The notes beneath the pieces are model-generated. The model was not told the DNA's origin. It did not search any database and saw only the letters and a program-made list of their open reading frames with translations. From Moduliflexus sp964602655 (GTDB lineage Bacteria > Moduliflexota > Moduliflexia > Moduliflexales > Moduliflexaceae): a DNA stretch of 64,000 nt. The position numbers were made by a program, and so were the translations under genes. Shown here piece after piece: positions 17,609 through 27,600 of the stretch. The number at the start of each line of letters is the position of its first letter. Within the stretch, counting starts at the first letter, position 1. The DNA lies in contig CAZRSF010000030.1 of the NCBI GenBank assembly GCA_964602655.1, positions 3,813-67,812 of the forward strand, in the 5' to 3' direction.

Positions 17609-18379
17609 ATGAGTACGCTGCTGTTTTTAGGCACAGGCACGTCCAGCGGCATTCCGATGTTAGGTTGCGACTGCGCCACCTGCACATCTCACGATCCCCG
17701 CGACACGCGCTTTCGCACCAGCGCGTATATCGTCACCGACCAGGGCGTCAAGCTGCTGATCGACGCGGGCACGGACTTTCGTTTGCAGGCGTTGACGCAT
17801 CAATTGCATTGGATTGACGGCATTCTGATCACGCACAGCCACCACGATCACATCGGCGGCATTGACGAACTACGGCAGATCAATTTCGTGATGCAGCGTC
17901 ATATCGAACTTTACGGCACGGCCTTTGCGCTCGAAGAAATCCGCGAACGCTTCAGCTACATTTTCAAACAGACTCAGGAAGGCGGCGGCAAGCCGCAACT
18001 CAATCTGATTGAGGTTGAGGCGTTCCAGGAATTTCAGATCAACGGCCAACCGATTCTGCCGCTCGACGTGCGACACGGCCAAATTCCGATTTTCGGGTAT
18101 CGAATCGGCGGACTCAGCTACATTACCGACGCCAGTTATCTGCCGCCGGACACGCTCGAACGCATTCATCGCACGCCGCTGCTCGTCATCAACGCGCTCC
18201 ATTTCGAGCCGCATGCGACACATTTCAATCTTGAGCAAGCCCTTGAGATGATCGAACGCATTCAGCCCGGCGCAGCCTACCTCGTCCACATGAGCCACCG
18301 CGTCAAACACGCTGACGTGGAACACACGCTCCCCTCCAATGTGCAGTTAGCGTATGATAATTTGGTGGTGGAGTTTTGA
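17609..18379 (+). CDS. MBL-fold metallo-hydrolase, PhnP-like
   Basis: 256-residue metallo-beta-lactamase-fold hydrolase. The first strand carries GTGTSSGIPMLGC with the C-x-C-x2-C zinc site (CDCATC) characteristic of PhnP-like proteins. The metal motif is THSHHDHIGG near residue 75, and further ligands lie in LDVRHGQ, DASY and the C-terminal VHMSHR region. PhnP opens cyclic ribose phosphates in phosphonate use, but there is no phn gene near, so a general phosphodiester or housekeeping role (as in YycJ-like proteins) is equally possible. It directly follows the Uma2 gene. Confidence 0.88.
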   Translation: MSTLLFLGTGTSSGIPMLGCDCATCTSHDPRDTRFRTSAYIVTDQGVKLLIDAGTDFRLQALTHQLHWIDGILITHSHHDHIGGIDELRQINFVMQRHIELYGTAFALEEIRERFSYIFKQTQEGGGKPQLNLIEVEAFQEFQINGQPILPLDVRHGQIPIFGYRIGGLSYITDASYLPPDTLERIHRTPLLVINALHFEPHATHFNLEQALEMIERIQPGAAYLVHMSHRVKHADVEHTLPSNVQLAYDNLVVEF

Positions 18380-18422
18380 AGTTGCCTCACCCTTTCCGAA
18401 TTCCTCCCATGTACATATAAGT

Positions 18423-18493
18423 AGGACGAAATTATTTTTCGTCCACTCGTCCGCCTGTTCATCGGCGTACGTGTCGAAATACGATTTCGACAC
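18423..18493. terminator. Two hairpins between convergent genes
   Basis: GGACGAAATTATTTTTCGTCC (18423-18443) and GTGTCGAAAT with its complement (18471-18493) lie between the convergent metallo-hydrolase and permease genes. Both can fold on either strand and could end transcription from both sides. Confidence 0.6.
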
Positions 18494-18502
18494 ACAAAAC
18501 TC

Positions 18503-19297
18503 CTACCGCGCTGCGCCTTTATGCAGCGTCTTTTCCAGCCAATGCACGAAGAACGAGAGCGACACCGTCAACATCAAGTATATCACGGCGACCGTAAACC
18601 AGATTTCGAACGTCAGAAAGGTTTCCGCCACAATCGCCTGCCCCCGCATCGTGAGGTCGTAAATCGCGATGGTGCTGACAAGCGCGGAATCTTTGATTAA
18701 CGAAATCGCCTGACTGGCAAGCGGCGGCAGGATGCGCCGAAACGCTTGCGGCAGGATGATGTAGCGATACATATCCGGCGTGCTGATGCCCAAACTATAC
18801 GCCGCCTCCCACTGTCCCTTGTGAATTGAGAGAATCCCGCCGCGCAAAATTTCCGACGCATACGCCCCTTCGAACAGGCTCAATGCCAGCACTGCCGACG
18901 AAAACGCTTCCATATCGAACACGGGCGCCATCACAAAATAGATGCAGAAGAGTTGAATCAGCAGCGGCGTATTGCGAATCAGTTCAAGGTATGTGCGAGC
19001 AACCGCGCGGGCGGTAAATGAATGCGAGAGTCTGAACAACGCTGTCAGCAGGCCGAACAGAACGGCAAATATCAGACTGATTCCAGCAATGCGCAGCGTC
19101 ACGCCTAAGCCTTGCAGCAACGGGCCTGCCGTAAATTTACCGTCGCGCATGGTGAACAAAAACTGCGGCACGCGATACCATTGCCAATGATAGCCGGAAT
19201 GCGTCGTGCCTCGCGCCATCAGCCAGATCAGCAGGCCGGACAGCGCGAAAAATTTCAGCAAATCAAATCCGATAGTTACGCGGGAGGCAGTCTTCAT
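18503..19297 (-). CDS. Polar amino-acid ABC transporter permease
   Basis: 264-residue inner-membrane permease of the His/Glu/Gln/Arg/opine group. It has about five or six membrane segments. RTYLELIRNTPLLIQLFCIYF and the EAA loop (GQWEAAYSLGISTPDMYRYIILPQAFRRILPPLASQ) are family signatures. Neither the ATPase nor the binding protein is beside it. It begins 4 bases after the end of a nucleotidyltransferase-like gene, an odd partner. The gene may be an orphan left from a larger transporter operon, or the other subunits lie elsewhere. Confidence 0.93.
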   Translation of the reverse strand: MKTASRVTIGFDLLKFFALSGLLIWLMARGTTHSGYHWQWYRVPQFLFTMRDGKFTAGPLLQGLGVTLRIAGISLIFAVLFGLLTALFRLSHSFTARAVARTYLELIRNTPLLIQLFCIYFVMAPVFDMEAFSSAVLALSLFEGAYASEILRGGILSIHKGQWEAAYSLGISTPDMYRYIILPQAFRRILPPLASQAISLIKDSALVSTIAIYDLTMRGQAIVAETFLTFEIWFTVAVIYLMLTVSLSFFVHWLEKTLHKGAAR

Positions 19298-19301
19298 GCG
19301 T

Positions 19302-19985
19302 TCACTTTTCTAAGCGTTGTAAATGCTCTTGGATCAAATTGGCGCGTTCAAGACGCCCGCGTTTGAGGTTGACATAATGCTGCAAACGCAGCGGCGGCAC
19401 GCGGATGGCGTACCCGTTCCAGACGACCTCTTCAAGATGCGCCTTCGCATACGGTCCGCAATCCACCGGCTCAGGGTCATCTAACGACGGATGCGGATCG
19501 GACGCAATATCAATTCTGGCATGAAGAAACAGCACACCGAAATCTTTGGTCAGCCAGCCATTCGTGTCAATAATCGGCTCAATCGTCACATCGGCAAACA
19601 GTTCGCGAATCCGCTCGACATCGCGCCCGTTTACCATGATGTCCACATCGTGCGGATTGAATGGAATGCCCCTGATGCAGGCGGCGCAACTTCCCGTCAA
19701 CCACCAATCAATGCCTGAACCGTCTATTCTGCGCACGAATTCAAGCAGCCCATTTTCCCAGGGAATCGGGCGGAAATAGCCCAATTGACCGAACATCTCT
19801 TCCGCGTGTCGGCGATAATATTCTTGAATCGCCGCAAGATGCGGCGTCGTTTTGGCAAAACGTTTGATGTAGCTCTCGCCATCTTGCTGATAAAAACACA
19901 TTTCGAACACGTCTTCATATTTCGGTTCGAAATCGGACAGTCGAAATGTCACCAGATCATCGCATTCCTCAAAAGAAATTTTCAT
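19302..19985 (-). CDS. Nucleotidyltransferase-fold protein of unknown role
   Basis: 227 residues. The core WWLTGSCAACIRGIPFNPHDVDIMVNG near residue 95 matches the nucleotidyltransferase fold: G-S near the start and D-x-D (DVDI) as metal ligands. A later RIDIASDPH may supply the third carboxylate. The N-terminal 90 residues are acidic and unassigned. Proteins of this shape include tRNA- or sugar-modifying and toxin-antitoxin nucleotidyltransferases, and I cannot choose among them. It is followed at 4 bases by an amino-acid permease, so they may share a transcript. Confidence 0.7.
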   Translation of the reverse strand: MKISFEECDDLVTFRLSDFEPKYEDVFEMCFYQQDGESYIKRFAKTTPHLAAIQEYYRRHAEEMFGQLGYFRPIPWENGLLEFVRRIDGSGIDWWLTGSCAACIRGIPFNPHDVDIMVNGRDVERIRELFADVTIEPIIDTNGWLTKDFGVLFLHARIDIASDPHPSLDDPEPVDCGPYAKAHLEEVVWNGYAIRVPPLRLQHYVNLKRGRLERANLIQEHLQRLEK

Positions 19986-20260
19986 GTGTCGCTCTCCACT
20001 TCTTTTAGGTAATAGACATAATTTCCCCTTTGGGTAGGGGTTCGGGGTGGATAATGCGTCTGTACGCTCGTTGAGAGAACATAAATGGCACCTCGATCTG
20101 TCAAGAAAAATGACGTGCCGTAGCGAGTTACAACAAAAACCGCCTATTTTGGTTTCGGCGAAAAATAGCGCTTGACTTCTTCTCTTGCATAAAATTGATT
20201 ATTTGGATATTTATGTCGCAGCCAAGACATTTCGATGTTATCACTGAAAAGGGAGAGATT

Positions 20261-22984
20261 ATGACGACCACGCCAACGATTTACCTGATTGACGGTACGG
20301 CGCAGATATACCGCGCCTTTCACGCGATTCAGCCGCTTTCGACTTCGACCGGTTTTCCCACCAACGCCATTGTCGGGTTTATCCGCATGCTCATCAAATT
20401 GATTCAGGACGAAGCGCCGGAATATCTCGGCGTCACGTTCGACACCGGCGGCGTCACGTTTCGGCATGAGATGTTCGAGGCGTATAAAGCGCATCGCCCG
20501 GAAACACCGGCGGAATTGAAGCAGCAGATTCCGAAAATCAAGGAATTCGTGCGGTTGATGAATATTCCGGTCTATGAACAGGAAGGCGTCGAGGCTGACG
20601 ATCTGCTGGCTACGCTCTCGAAAAAGGCCGAGGCGCAAGACATCAACACGGTCATCGTTACTTCCGACAAAGACCTGCTGCAACTCGTCTCCGACAAAAT
20701 CGTGACGCTCAGCGAACGGATGGGGCACAAGGCGATTTACACGCCGGAAAAGGTGTTCGAAAAATACGGTGTCAGGCCGGATCAAATTCGCGACTTTCTC
20801 GGATTGGTCGGCGACACCAGCGACAATATTCCCGGTATCGAAGGGATCGGGCCGAAAACCGCCAGCGAACTGTTGCAGCAATTCGGCACGGTCGAAGAAA
20901 TCCTGAAGCATCCCGACGCGGTGAAAAACAAGAAGCAGCGGGCGAATTTGGAAAACGGGCATGACATCGCGTTGCAAAGCAAGGCGCTGGCAACGGTCAA
21001 GACCGATCTGCCGATTGAGTTGAATTTAGCGGACTTGCAACGCAAAACGCCTGATTATCAAGGATTAAAGACCTATTTTCATGGCCTTGAATTTTATGCG
21101 CTGATTCGCGAGATGATCCCGTCGGACGAATACGGCTATCCGCCGCTCGATTTGGAAGAAAAACAGCAAGAAACGCCGCAAAAGGTATATCGAACGATTT
21201 TGACCGAAACGGAATTGAACGAATTACTCGCGGAATTGCGGCAATCCGGCGGATTTGCGGTGGATACCGAAACCACCAGCCAGCATCCGATGATTGCGGA
21301 ATTAGTCGGCCTCTCCGTCTCGATCAAACCGCATACCGGCGCGTATATTCCGGTAGCGCATCGCTATCTCGGCGCGCCGCCGCAGCTTCCGCTCGAAACG
21401 GTGATTCAGGCGTTCAAGCCGCTGCTGGAAGACGAAAACCTTCCTAAATACGGGCAAAATATCAAATACGACATGCTTGTCTTGGGGCATTACGGTATCC
21501 AGATGAAAGGCGTGACGTTCGATTCGATGGTTGCGTCATACGTGCTGAATCCGTCGCGCCACAGTCACGGCATGGACAATCTGGCGGAAGAGTTTTTGAA
21601 TTATCGCACGATTACGTTCGAAGACGTGGTCGGCAAAGGCGCGAAACAGACAACGATTGACACGATTCCTGTGGATATTGTGACCGATTACGCCGCCGAA
21701 GACGCGGATGTCACGCTGCAATTGACCAACGTCCTGCGTCCGGAAATCGAACGGCAAGGCTTACAGCAATTATACGAGCAAATCGAATTGCCGCTGCTTG
21801 ACGTGCTGGCAACGATGGAACGGTACGGCGTCAAAGTGGATACTGTCCTGTTAAACGAGTTGTCAGCAGAATTTTCTGTCAAACTGCGCGACATCGAGCA
21901 GGAGATTTTTCAATTGGCGGGACAGCCATTTAACATCAATTCCCCCAAGCAGTTAGGGCCGATTCTGTTCGAAAAGTTGCAAATGCCGTTCGGCAGAAAA
22001 ACCAAGACCGGCTACTCGACCGATGTGGACGTGATGACCGATCTCGCCCGCGCCGGGTTCGAACTGCCTGCGAAAGTGCTGGAATACCGCCAGTTGTCGA
22101 AATTGAAATCCACGTACAGCGAGTCGCTGCCGAAACAGATCAATCCGAAAACCGGGCGGATTCATACCTCGTTCAATCAAACCGTCGCCACCACCGGACG
22201 CCTCAGCAGCAGCGATCCGAACCTGCAAAACATCCCGATCAAAACGGTAGAAGGCCGCCGCATCCGTCAGGCGTTCATTCCAGAACCGGGCTGCGTCATG
22301 CTCTCCGCCGATTATTCGCAGATCGAACTCCGCATTTTGGCGCATGTCACGGGCGACGAAGAATTGATCAAAGCGTATCGAAATAACGAAGATATTCACA
22401 CCAAAACCGCCATGCGAATTTTCGGACTGCCTGCCGACCAGATTACGCCTGCGATGCGGCGCGAGGCCAAAACGGTCAATTTTTCGGTGATTTACGGCAT
22501 CAGCGCCTTCAGCCTCGCCAAAGATTTGAACGTGCCGCACGCCGCCGCGCAACGCTATATTGACGGCTATTTCGACTTCTACAAAGGTGTGCAGCGCTTT
22601 GTGGACGAGACCATCAAACAGGCGCAGAAAGACGGCTACGTCACCACGCTGCTGAACCGGATTCGTTTCATTCCCGACATTAACAGCAAAAATGGCAGCG
22701 TCCGCCAGTTTGCCGAGCGCACCGCCGTCAATACGCCGATTCAAGGCACGGCGGCGGACATGATGAAACTCGCCATGATCGCGCTGCACAAGCGGCTGTT
22801 AGCCGATTATCCCGATGTGCGGATGATTTTGCAGGTGCATGACGAACTCGTCTTCGAAGTGCCTGAACAGAAGGCCGACGTCGTGCGCGATCTCGTCGTA
22901 GAGCAGATGTCATCCGTCTTGAAACTGAACGTGCCGATGAACGTCGAAGCGCATTACGGTAAAAACTGGGATGAGGCGCATTAA
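20261..22984 (+). CDS. polA: DNA polymerase I
   Basis: 907-residue repair and Okazaki-fragment polymerase from the ATG at 20261, which has GGGAGA 6 bases upstream; the frame is open 22 codons further without support. All three domains are present. The 5'-3' exonuclease spans residues 1-260 (IYLIDGTAQIYRAFHAIQ; VTSDKDLLQLVS; GLVGDTSDNIPG). The 3'-5' proofreading domain has intact acidic residues (FAVDTETTSQHP; YAAEDADVTLQL). The polymerase domain has DYSQIELRILAHV (motif A), the O-helix region RREAKTVNFSVIYGIS, and LQVHDELVFEVP (motif C). Many bacterial homologues have lost proofreading residues; this one has kept them. It is transcribed alone. Confidence 0.98.
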   Translation: MTTTPTIYLIDGTAQIYRAFHAIQPLSTSTGFPTNAIVGFIRMLIKLIQDEAPEYLGVTFDTGGVTFRHEMFEAYKAHRPETPAELKQQIPKIKEFVRLMNIPVYEQEGVEADDLLATLSKKAEAQDINTVIVTSDKDLLQLVSDKIVTLSERMGHKAIYTPEKVFEKYGVRPDQIRDFLGLVGDTSDNIPGIEGIGPKTASELLQQFGTVEEILKHPDAVKNKKQRANLENGHDIALQSKALATVKTDLPIELNLADLQRKTPDYQGLKTYFHGLEFYALIREMIPSDEYGYPPLDLEEKQQETPQKVYRTILTETELNELLAELRQSGGFAVDTETTSQHPMIAELVGLSVSIKPHTGAYIPVAHRYLGAPPQLPLETVIQAFKPLLEDENLPKYGQNIKYDMLVLGHYGIQMKGVTFDSMVASYVLNPSRHSHGMDNLAEEFLNYRTITFEDVVGKGAKQTTIDTIPVDIVTDYAAEDADVTLQLTNVLRPEIERQGLQQLYEQIELPLLDVLATMERYGVKVDTVLLNELSAEFSVKLRDIEQEIFQLAGQPFNINSPKQLGPILFEKLQMPFGRKTKTGYSTDVDVMTDLARAGFELPAKVLEYRQLSKLKSTYSESLPKQINPKTGRIHTSFNQTVATTGRLSSSDPNLQNIPIKTVEGRRIRQAFIPEPGCVMLSADYSQIELRILAHVTGDEELIKAYRNNEDIHTKTAMRIFGLPADQITPAMRREAKTVNFSVIYGISAFSLAKDLNVPHAAAQRYIDGYFDFYKGVQRFVDETIKQAQKDGYVTTLLNRIRFIPDINSKNGSVRQFAERTAVNTPIQGTAADMMKLAMIALHKRLLADYPDVRMILQVHDELVFEVPEQKADVVRDLVVEQMSSVLKLNVPMNVEAHYGKNWDEAH

Positions 22985-23023
22985 CGAACGGTAGCTGCGT
23001 CTCGTGAAAATATCTGAAATTTT

Positions 23024-23242
23024 ATGGAGGAAACAAATATATTCAAACAGGTTGGTTGGATTGTCGTTGCAGGCGGACTGTTGTTATCAACGCCTGTGTT
23101 GGGCGACGAAATTCATTTGATGAATGGCAAAATCATCACGACAAGCGAATGCCGCGAGGAAAACGGCATGGTGATTTATCGCAAAGGCAAAGGGGAAATC
23201 AGTCTCAGCGACGATCTGGTGAAAAAGGCCGTGTATTCGTAA
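23024..23242 (+). CDS. Small putative secreted protein
   Basis: 72 residues: a hydrophobic N-terminal run (VGWIVVAGGLLLSTPVLG) that looks like a signal peptide, then a short polar part (EIHLMNGKIITTSECREENG, KGKGEISLSDDLVKKAVYS). The pattern LMNGKIITTS...YRKGKGEISL resembles the repeat seen in small proteins that begin with a membrane helix and carry one beta-rich strand pair. The GGAGG that should serve as ribosome site overlaps the ATG itself, so the true start is unclear. It lies 39 bases after polA. No function is assigned. Confidence 0.5.
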   Translation: MEETNIFKQVGWIVVAGGLLLSTPVLGDEIHLMNGKIITTSECREENGMVIYRKGKGEISLSDDLVKKAVYS

Positions 23243-23775
23243 CGATGTAACAGGTTTATGTGAAGGTTATGATGCTTGAGGATGGCGACGAATGGACATC
23301 AACCACCGATTTGGCGGTGATGTTGCAGCAAGAATTATTGTCCGCCCGCCCGGTCGGAGCAAAATAAGGCGCATCGGAGAAACATTGGCGCGGGGTACAA
23401 GCCCTGTCATGGTTTTTAACTCTGAAAGGATTGATGAAAAGTGCAAAAATGTCAGGAAATTCTGTTTGCGCTTTCTGGCATTGTCATGGAATACAATGTT
23501 GTGATATTCGCGTCATTTTGCGACAAATTTGTCATGAAATTGGATTGACATTTTGTTCGAATGATAATCTGCGCGAATAAAATATCCTGTCGTTTCCCTT
23601 CCGCTTTTGATGCGCAACCTGCTGATTTTACTATCGTTATAGCCTTTCTATGCATTGTCTGAGACGTGCTTCGACCGTTTCGTTTCATGTCATTATCGTT
23701 GATGGTATAGCTCTTGCTTTCGTGAATGGGGTAGTGTTTGCCCTGAAATATCATACAAGAAAAGGAAAAGAGATC
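23243..23775. other. Intergenic stretch, possibly one very short gene
   Basis: About 530 bases between the small secreted protein and the amidotransferase. A 35-codon frame from the GTG at 23260 to 23367 (begins VKVMMLEDGDEWTSTTD) reads like protein but has no family I recognise and could be a remnant. The rest is AT-rich, with no hairpin or RNA gene that I can support. Confidence 0.4.
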
Positions 23776-24612
23776 ATGAGCGAATTATTCGGATTATGCG
23801 CGGATGCGGCAATCAAAACATCGTTTACGTTCGACAATACTACCGGCAAAAGCCGGGTTGATGACGCCAGTTGGGGCGTCGGTTTTTACCGCAACGGCGA
23901 AATGGATCAGCCGTATGCGGCGATTATCAAAGAGCCGATTTCGGCGAGATACAGCCTGTTTAATTATTTTTTAAAATATGGCTACCTCAAAACCAATATG
24001 TTTATTTCCAATATCCGGTATGCCAGCGTCGGTGCCAAAGTCTATCTCAATACGCACCCATTCGAGTTGATGGTTGACCCCAGGCCGGACGCCTACACGG
24101 AAAAATCGTGGGTCTTCACGCATAACGGCACGATGCCCGAAATTCGGACTGATCCGGTCTTCTTCAGCGCCATTAAGCCGCATGGCAATACCGATTCGGA
24201 GTATATCTTCTGTTATATGATCGAACAGTTGCGGAAAGCGTATATTCAGAACGGATTCAGTCTGAACAATGAGGAAAAAATTCGCATTATCGAAAGTACG
24301 GCCAAACGCATCAGCGCGTCGTATCCGAACAATTTGAATTTTATCATCTCCGACGGCTCTCGGATGTACGCCTATTATGGCGGGTATGAGATTGCAGGCG
24401 GGATGTGGTATAACGCCAACATCTTGCTGAAACAGAAAATGGCGATGACCGATCCTGCCGACGGCATGAGTGTGGCGCTCGTCTGCGAAGAATTCGGTCA
24501 GAAAGGCTGTATAGTGTCCTCCTCGCCGCTGACGCCGTCATTGAACGGCGGCTGGAAGCCGTTCCCGCTGCACGAATTGAAAGTGTTCGAGAACGGCGAG
24601 ATGATCAGATAA
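23776..24612 (+). CDS. Class II glutamine amidotransferase-like protein with Ser in place of the nucleophile Cys
   Basis: 278 residues from the ATG at 23776, preceded by AAAGGAAAAGAG; the frame extends 42 codons upstream without family similarity. It matches YafJ-like class II amidotransferases: ELFGLCAD opening, WGVGFYRNG, NIRYASVG (arginine and serine of the glutamine pocket), FTHNGT (oxyanion asparagine and glycine) and GNTDSE. In this class the residue after the initiator Met is the catalytic N-terminal cysteine, but here it is serine (codon AGC, one base from TGC). Glutaminase activity should be lost or changed to serine Ntn chemistry; the rest of the pocket is intact. It is a stand-alone gene facing the GHMP fusion. 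Confidence 0.85.
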   Translation: MSELFGLCADAAIKTSFTFDNTTGKSRVDDASWGVGFYRNGEMDQPYAAIIKEPISARYSLFNYFLKYGYLKTNMFISNIRYASVGAKVYLNTHPFELMVDPRPDAYTEKSWVFTHNGTMPEIRTDPVFFSAIKPHGNTDSEYIFCYMIEQLRKAYIQNGFSLNNEEKIRIIESTAKRISASYPNNLNFIISDGSRMYAYYGGYEIAGGMWYNANILLKQKMAMTDPADGMSVALVCEEFGQKGCIVSSSPLTPSLNGGWKPFPLHELKVFENGEMIR

Positions 24613-24625
24613 TTCGAATGTTTTC

Positions 24626-24657
24626 GTCGAGACGCCCCGACGGGGGGGCGTCTCGAC
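24626..24657. terminator. Bidirectional terminator between convergent genes
   Basis: A 13-bp stem, GTCGAGACGCCCC and its complement, lies 14 bases after the amidotransferase stop and just before the end of the opposing gene at 24663. There is no long T run on either side, so termination is inferred from position and stem strength. Confidence 0.65.
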
Positions 24658-24662
24658 AGCGA

Positions 24663-27600
24663 TTACCACTCGCACAACGAATTGACGAACGCCGCCGAGC
24701 CGTCTCGCAGCCAGCCGTCCAACTGCGCCGGTTCTTTCAATTGCTGCCCGCGCCGTCGCGACACCACCATAAAGCGACAATCGAACTCCGGCAGCCCGGT
24801 CATGTCGCACCACAATTTTTCGAACTGCGCTAACGGGAAGATGTCTTCCTGACCTTTGCCCCAGCGCTTTTTGACATCTTTCAGCGTGATGTACGTCGGC
24901 ATTTTGGCCGCGATCCGCCGCACCGCCGCCGTGACTTTCTCGCGATTCGACAAATCGGCGACAGTCAGGTCGAAAATTTCCAGCAGCTTCGGAATGTTGA
25001 TCCAGGCCGTATTCGTATTATAATACGACAAATCGAACTCAAGTTCTTCGCGTGGCAGCGACAGCCCTTCGACCAGCCGCAATTGTCCGTTGATGCGGGC
25101 TAATCCGCCGCCGCGATCCTCCAAATGCCGCGTGATGACTTCCATCGTGCAGGCGGCGTTTTGCTCGATCACGTACCCCAGAATCGAAGGATTGATATTC
25201 GTGCCCAACGTATCAATATTATGCACCATCAGGTAGCGTAAGTTGGGAAATTCCTCAAGCAATCGGCTCAGAACGCCGTTTCGCAGAAGGTTCGGCGCTT
25301 CGTACCAATGCCCAACCGGATGCAGGCATTGCAACGGCAGATTGTCGCGGTAATCGCTCCCTTCCCCCATATTTTGCGCCCAGTCAATCAACGCCGAATG
25401 CAGGCTTTCCCGGACTTTCTGCGCCTGCTCATCCAAAAGTTGTTGCGGCATTTCTTCCCAGGCAAACCGCAAATCTCGCGCCATCGGAATCAGTCGCAAG
25501 CCGACGCTGCGCCCCTGCGAAAGGTAGAGCGGGTCGGTGTAACCGTAATTGCGCTCGGCCTGTAAATAGCGTTCAATCGGTTCATGCGTCAGGTAGCTGG
25601 TCGTGATGACGTGCGGCAGCGGCGTTCCGGTCAACCGGCTGGTCAAGCGGCTTTTCGCTAAATGAATTTCGAGAAACGCGCGATGCTTTCCGGCGAATTT
25701 GCAGAACGGGTTCAACGCCTTGACGACGCCCGCGCCATGTGTCCAGCGGCTTCCCGCGCCCCCGGCCAGCGAGACGACGGCGACGCTTCCGTCCGCCAGC
25801 GCATCTAAGCCGATCTGGCAGTAGGTTTCCGGCAGCCCTTGCGAGGCGTCGTAAATATCCTCCGGGCTGACATCTTGAATCTGTGCGCTGACCGGCAGCC
25901 GGTTCTGCGCGAGGCCGATGCGACCGTCGCGCAAATCGCTCCGAATCTGTTCGTGCTGCACGCGATCAAAACCGAGTTCTTCAAGTTGAGCGTCCAATGA
26001 GTGCGCGTTCGCCTGTTCGCGCGGCGCGCGCGGGAGCAGCCGGTCGAATAACCGGAGCGCCATGCTCGACATATCAGGGTTTTCGCGGCAGGACACCGCT
26101 AATTGGTCTATTTCAGCCCGCCGTTTCGGGGAGAGTTGATGTCGTTCCACCCGAATGATGGCCGGGACGGTCAGCGTGTAATACTGCTGCGGCATCAAGG
26201 CGTCCGCCCCATGAAGCAGCGTCGCGTATGTGCCATGTTCGTTGATGGTGAAGTCATAGACGACCGGTTCGATGGCAAACGGCACGGCATGTTCGAGACG
26301 CCGTTTGAGGTCGCTCATGATCGGCTGCAAGCGTTCCTGCGCCGCCGGTTTTTTCTTCGGATCGAAAATAAAGCCCATGCCGCCACCGGACATGCCGCCA
26401 ATCATCCAGAAGCCGAAAAAATCCTTGCCGAATTCCGCCTTGACCTGCGCAATCAGGGCTTCGGTGAACAGATTGCTGGCCCAGGGCACAATCGTCTGAA
26501 TCGGGCGGTCGAAATTGCGCTGCGTGATGCCGCCGATGGCCTCGATATTTCCCTGCCGCAGATGTTCGATGATCTGATCAAGAAAGGTGATCGCCTCCAA
26601 ACGCCCCTGCCATTCCGCATCGGAACGCAGCAGGTATTTTTCTGTCACCATTTCCAGAATCGGCCCGACATCCTGCGCCATGCCGCCATGCACCAGCACC
26701 AAACTGTCTTGTAAGCGTTGGCGCGTGCTTTCCAGCACCTCATTTTGCGTGATAATGCGGTGGCGCGGCAACAAACAGCCGCGACTGACGCCGAATTCCG
26801 GATCATGTTCTTTAGCGCGGACGCCTTCGATCAGCTTCATGCCCGGCCAGACGCCGCCGGAATCCTGCCAACCGCCGCCAGACCCGGCCAGCCATTCGCC
26901 GAGAATGGCGCGCGCCGCCACGAGCCTCCGTTCATCTTCGTTCAACATGCCGGTCATCGCGTGAGTTTGGCCGGTCGCCCGCATACACGCGGTAATCAGG
27001 CAGGCTAATAATGTGGTCGAAACCGCTAAGCGCGAACCTTTCGGAATGCCGTTGACGCAACTGACGATTTCGAGGCCATGTCCCGGCGCGACGACCTGCG
27101 CCAATAAATCCGCCAATGGCTGCCGCGCCCCTTCCATGCCGGACGGAACGAGGCCGGACGCAATGACCGCCGCTTTCAGCAGACCAAGATAATCTTTGGC
27201 AAAGTCGAACAATTCCGCCAGCGTTCCGATGTCCGCGCTTGCGCCCAAGTCCACGCTGACAAGGCGCAGCACCGGACGATCAATCACGCGGATGTATGCT
27301 TCTACCGGCGGACGCGGTTTGCCGTCGCCGTCTGCGCCGCGCACGCTCAGGTTGATGGAGGTGTTCAGCACGCGCGCGCCTTCCGGGAAATCCATGCCGA
27401 GGAAAAAAATGTCGCTCCAGCAGCTATGCGTCAAATCCATGCGCACCGGCGTCGCTTCGAACAGAATCGGAAAGAGGTCGTTCGCGGGATGCGGCGTTAA
27501 TAATTCGGGGCGGATGCGCAACGGATGGTCGGCGGGATGGCCGGTGCGGAACATCCATTGATTGCCCCGCGCCGAGCGGACGCTGCGGCGCACTTGATCC

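Noticed and set aside
20144..20977. 277-codon minus-strand frame opposite polA
   Set aside because: Shadow of the polA gene; other long opposite-strand frames in this window are explained the same way.
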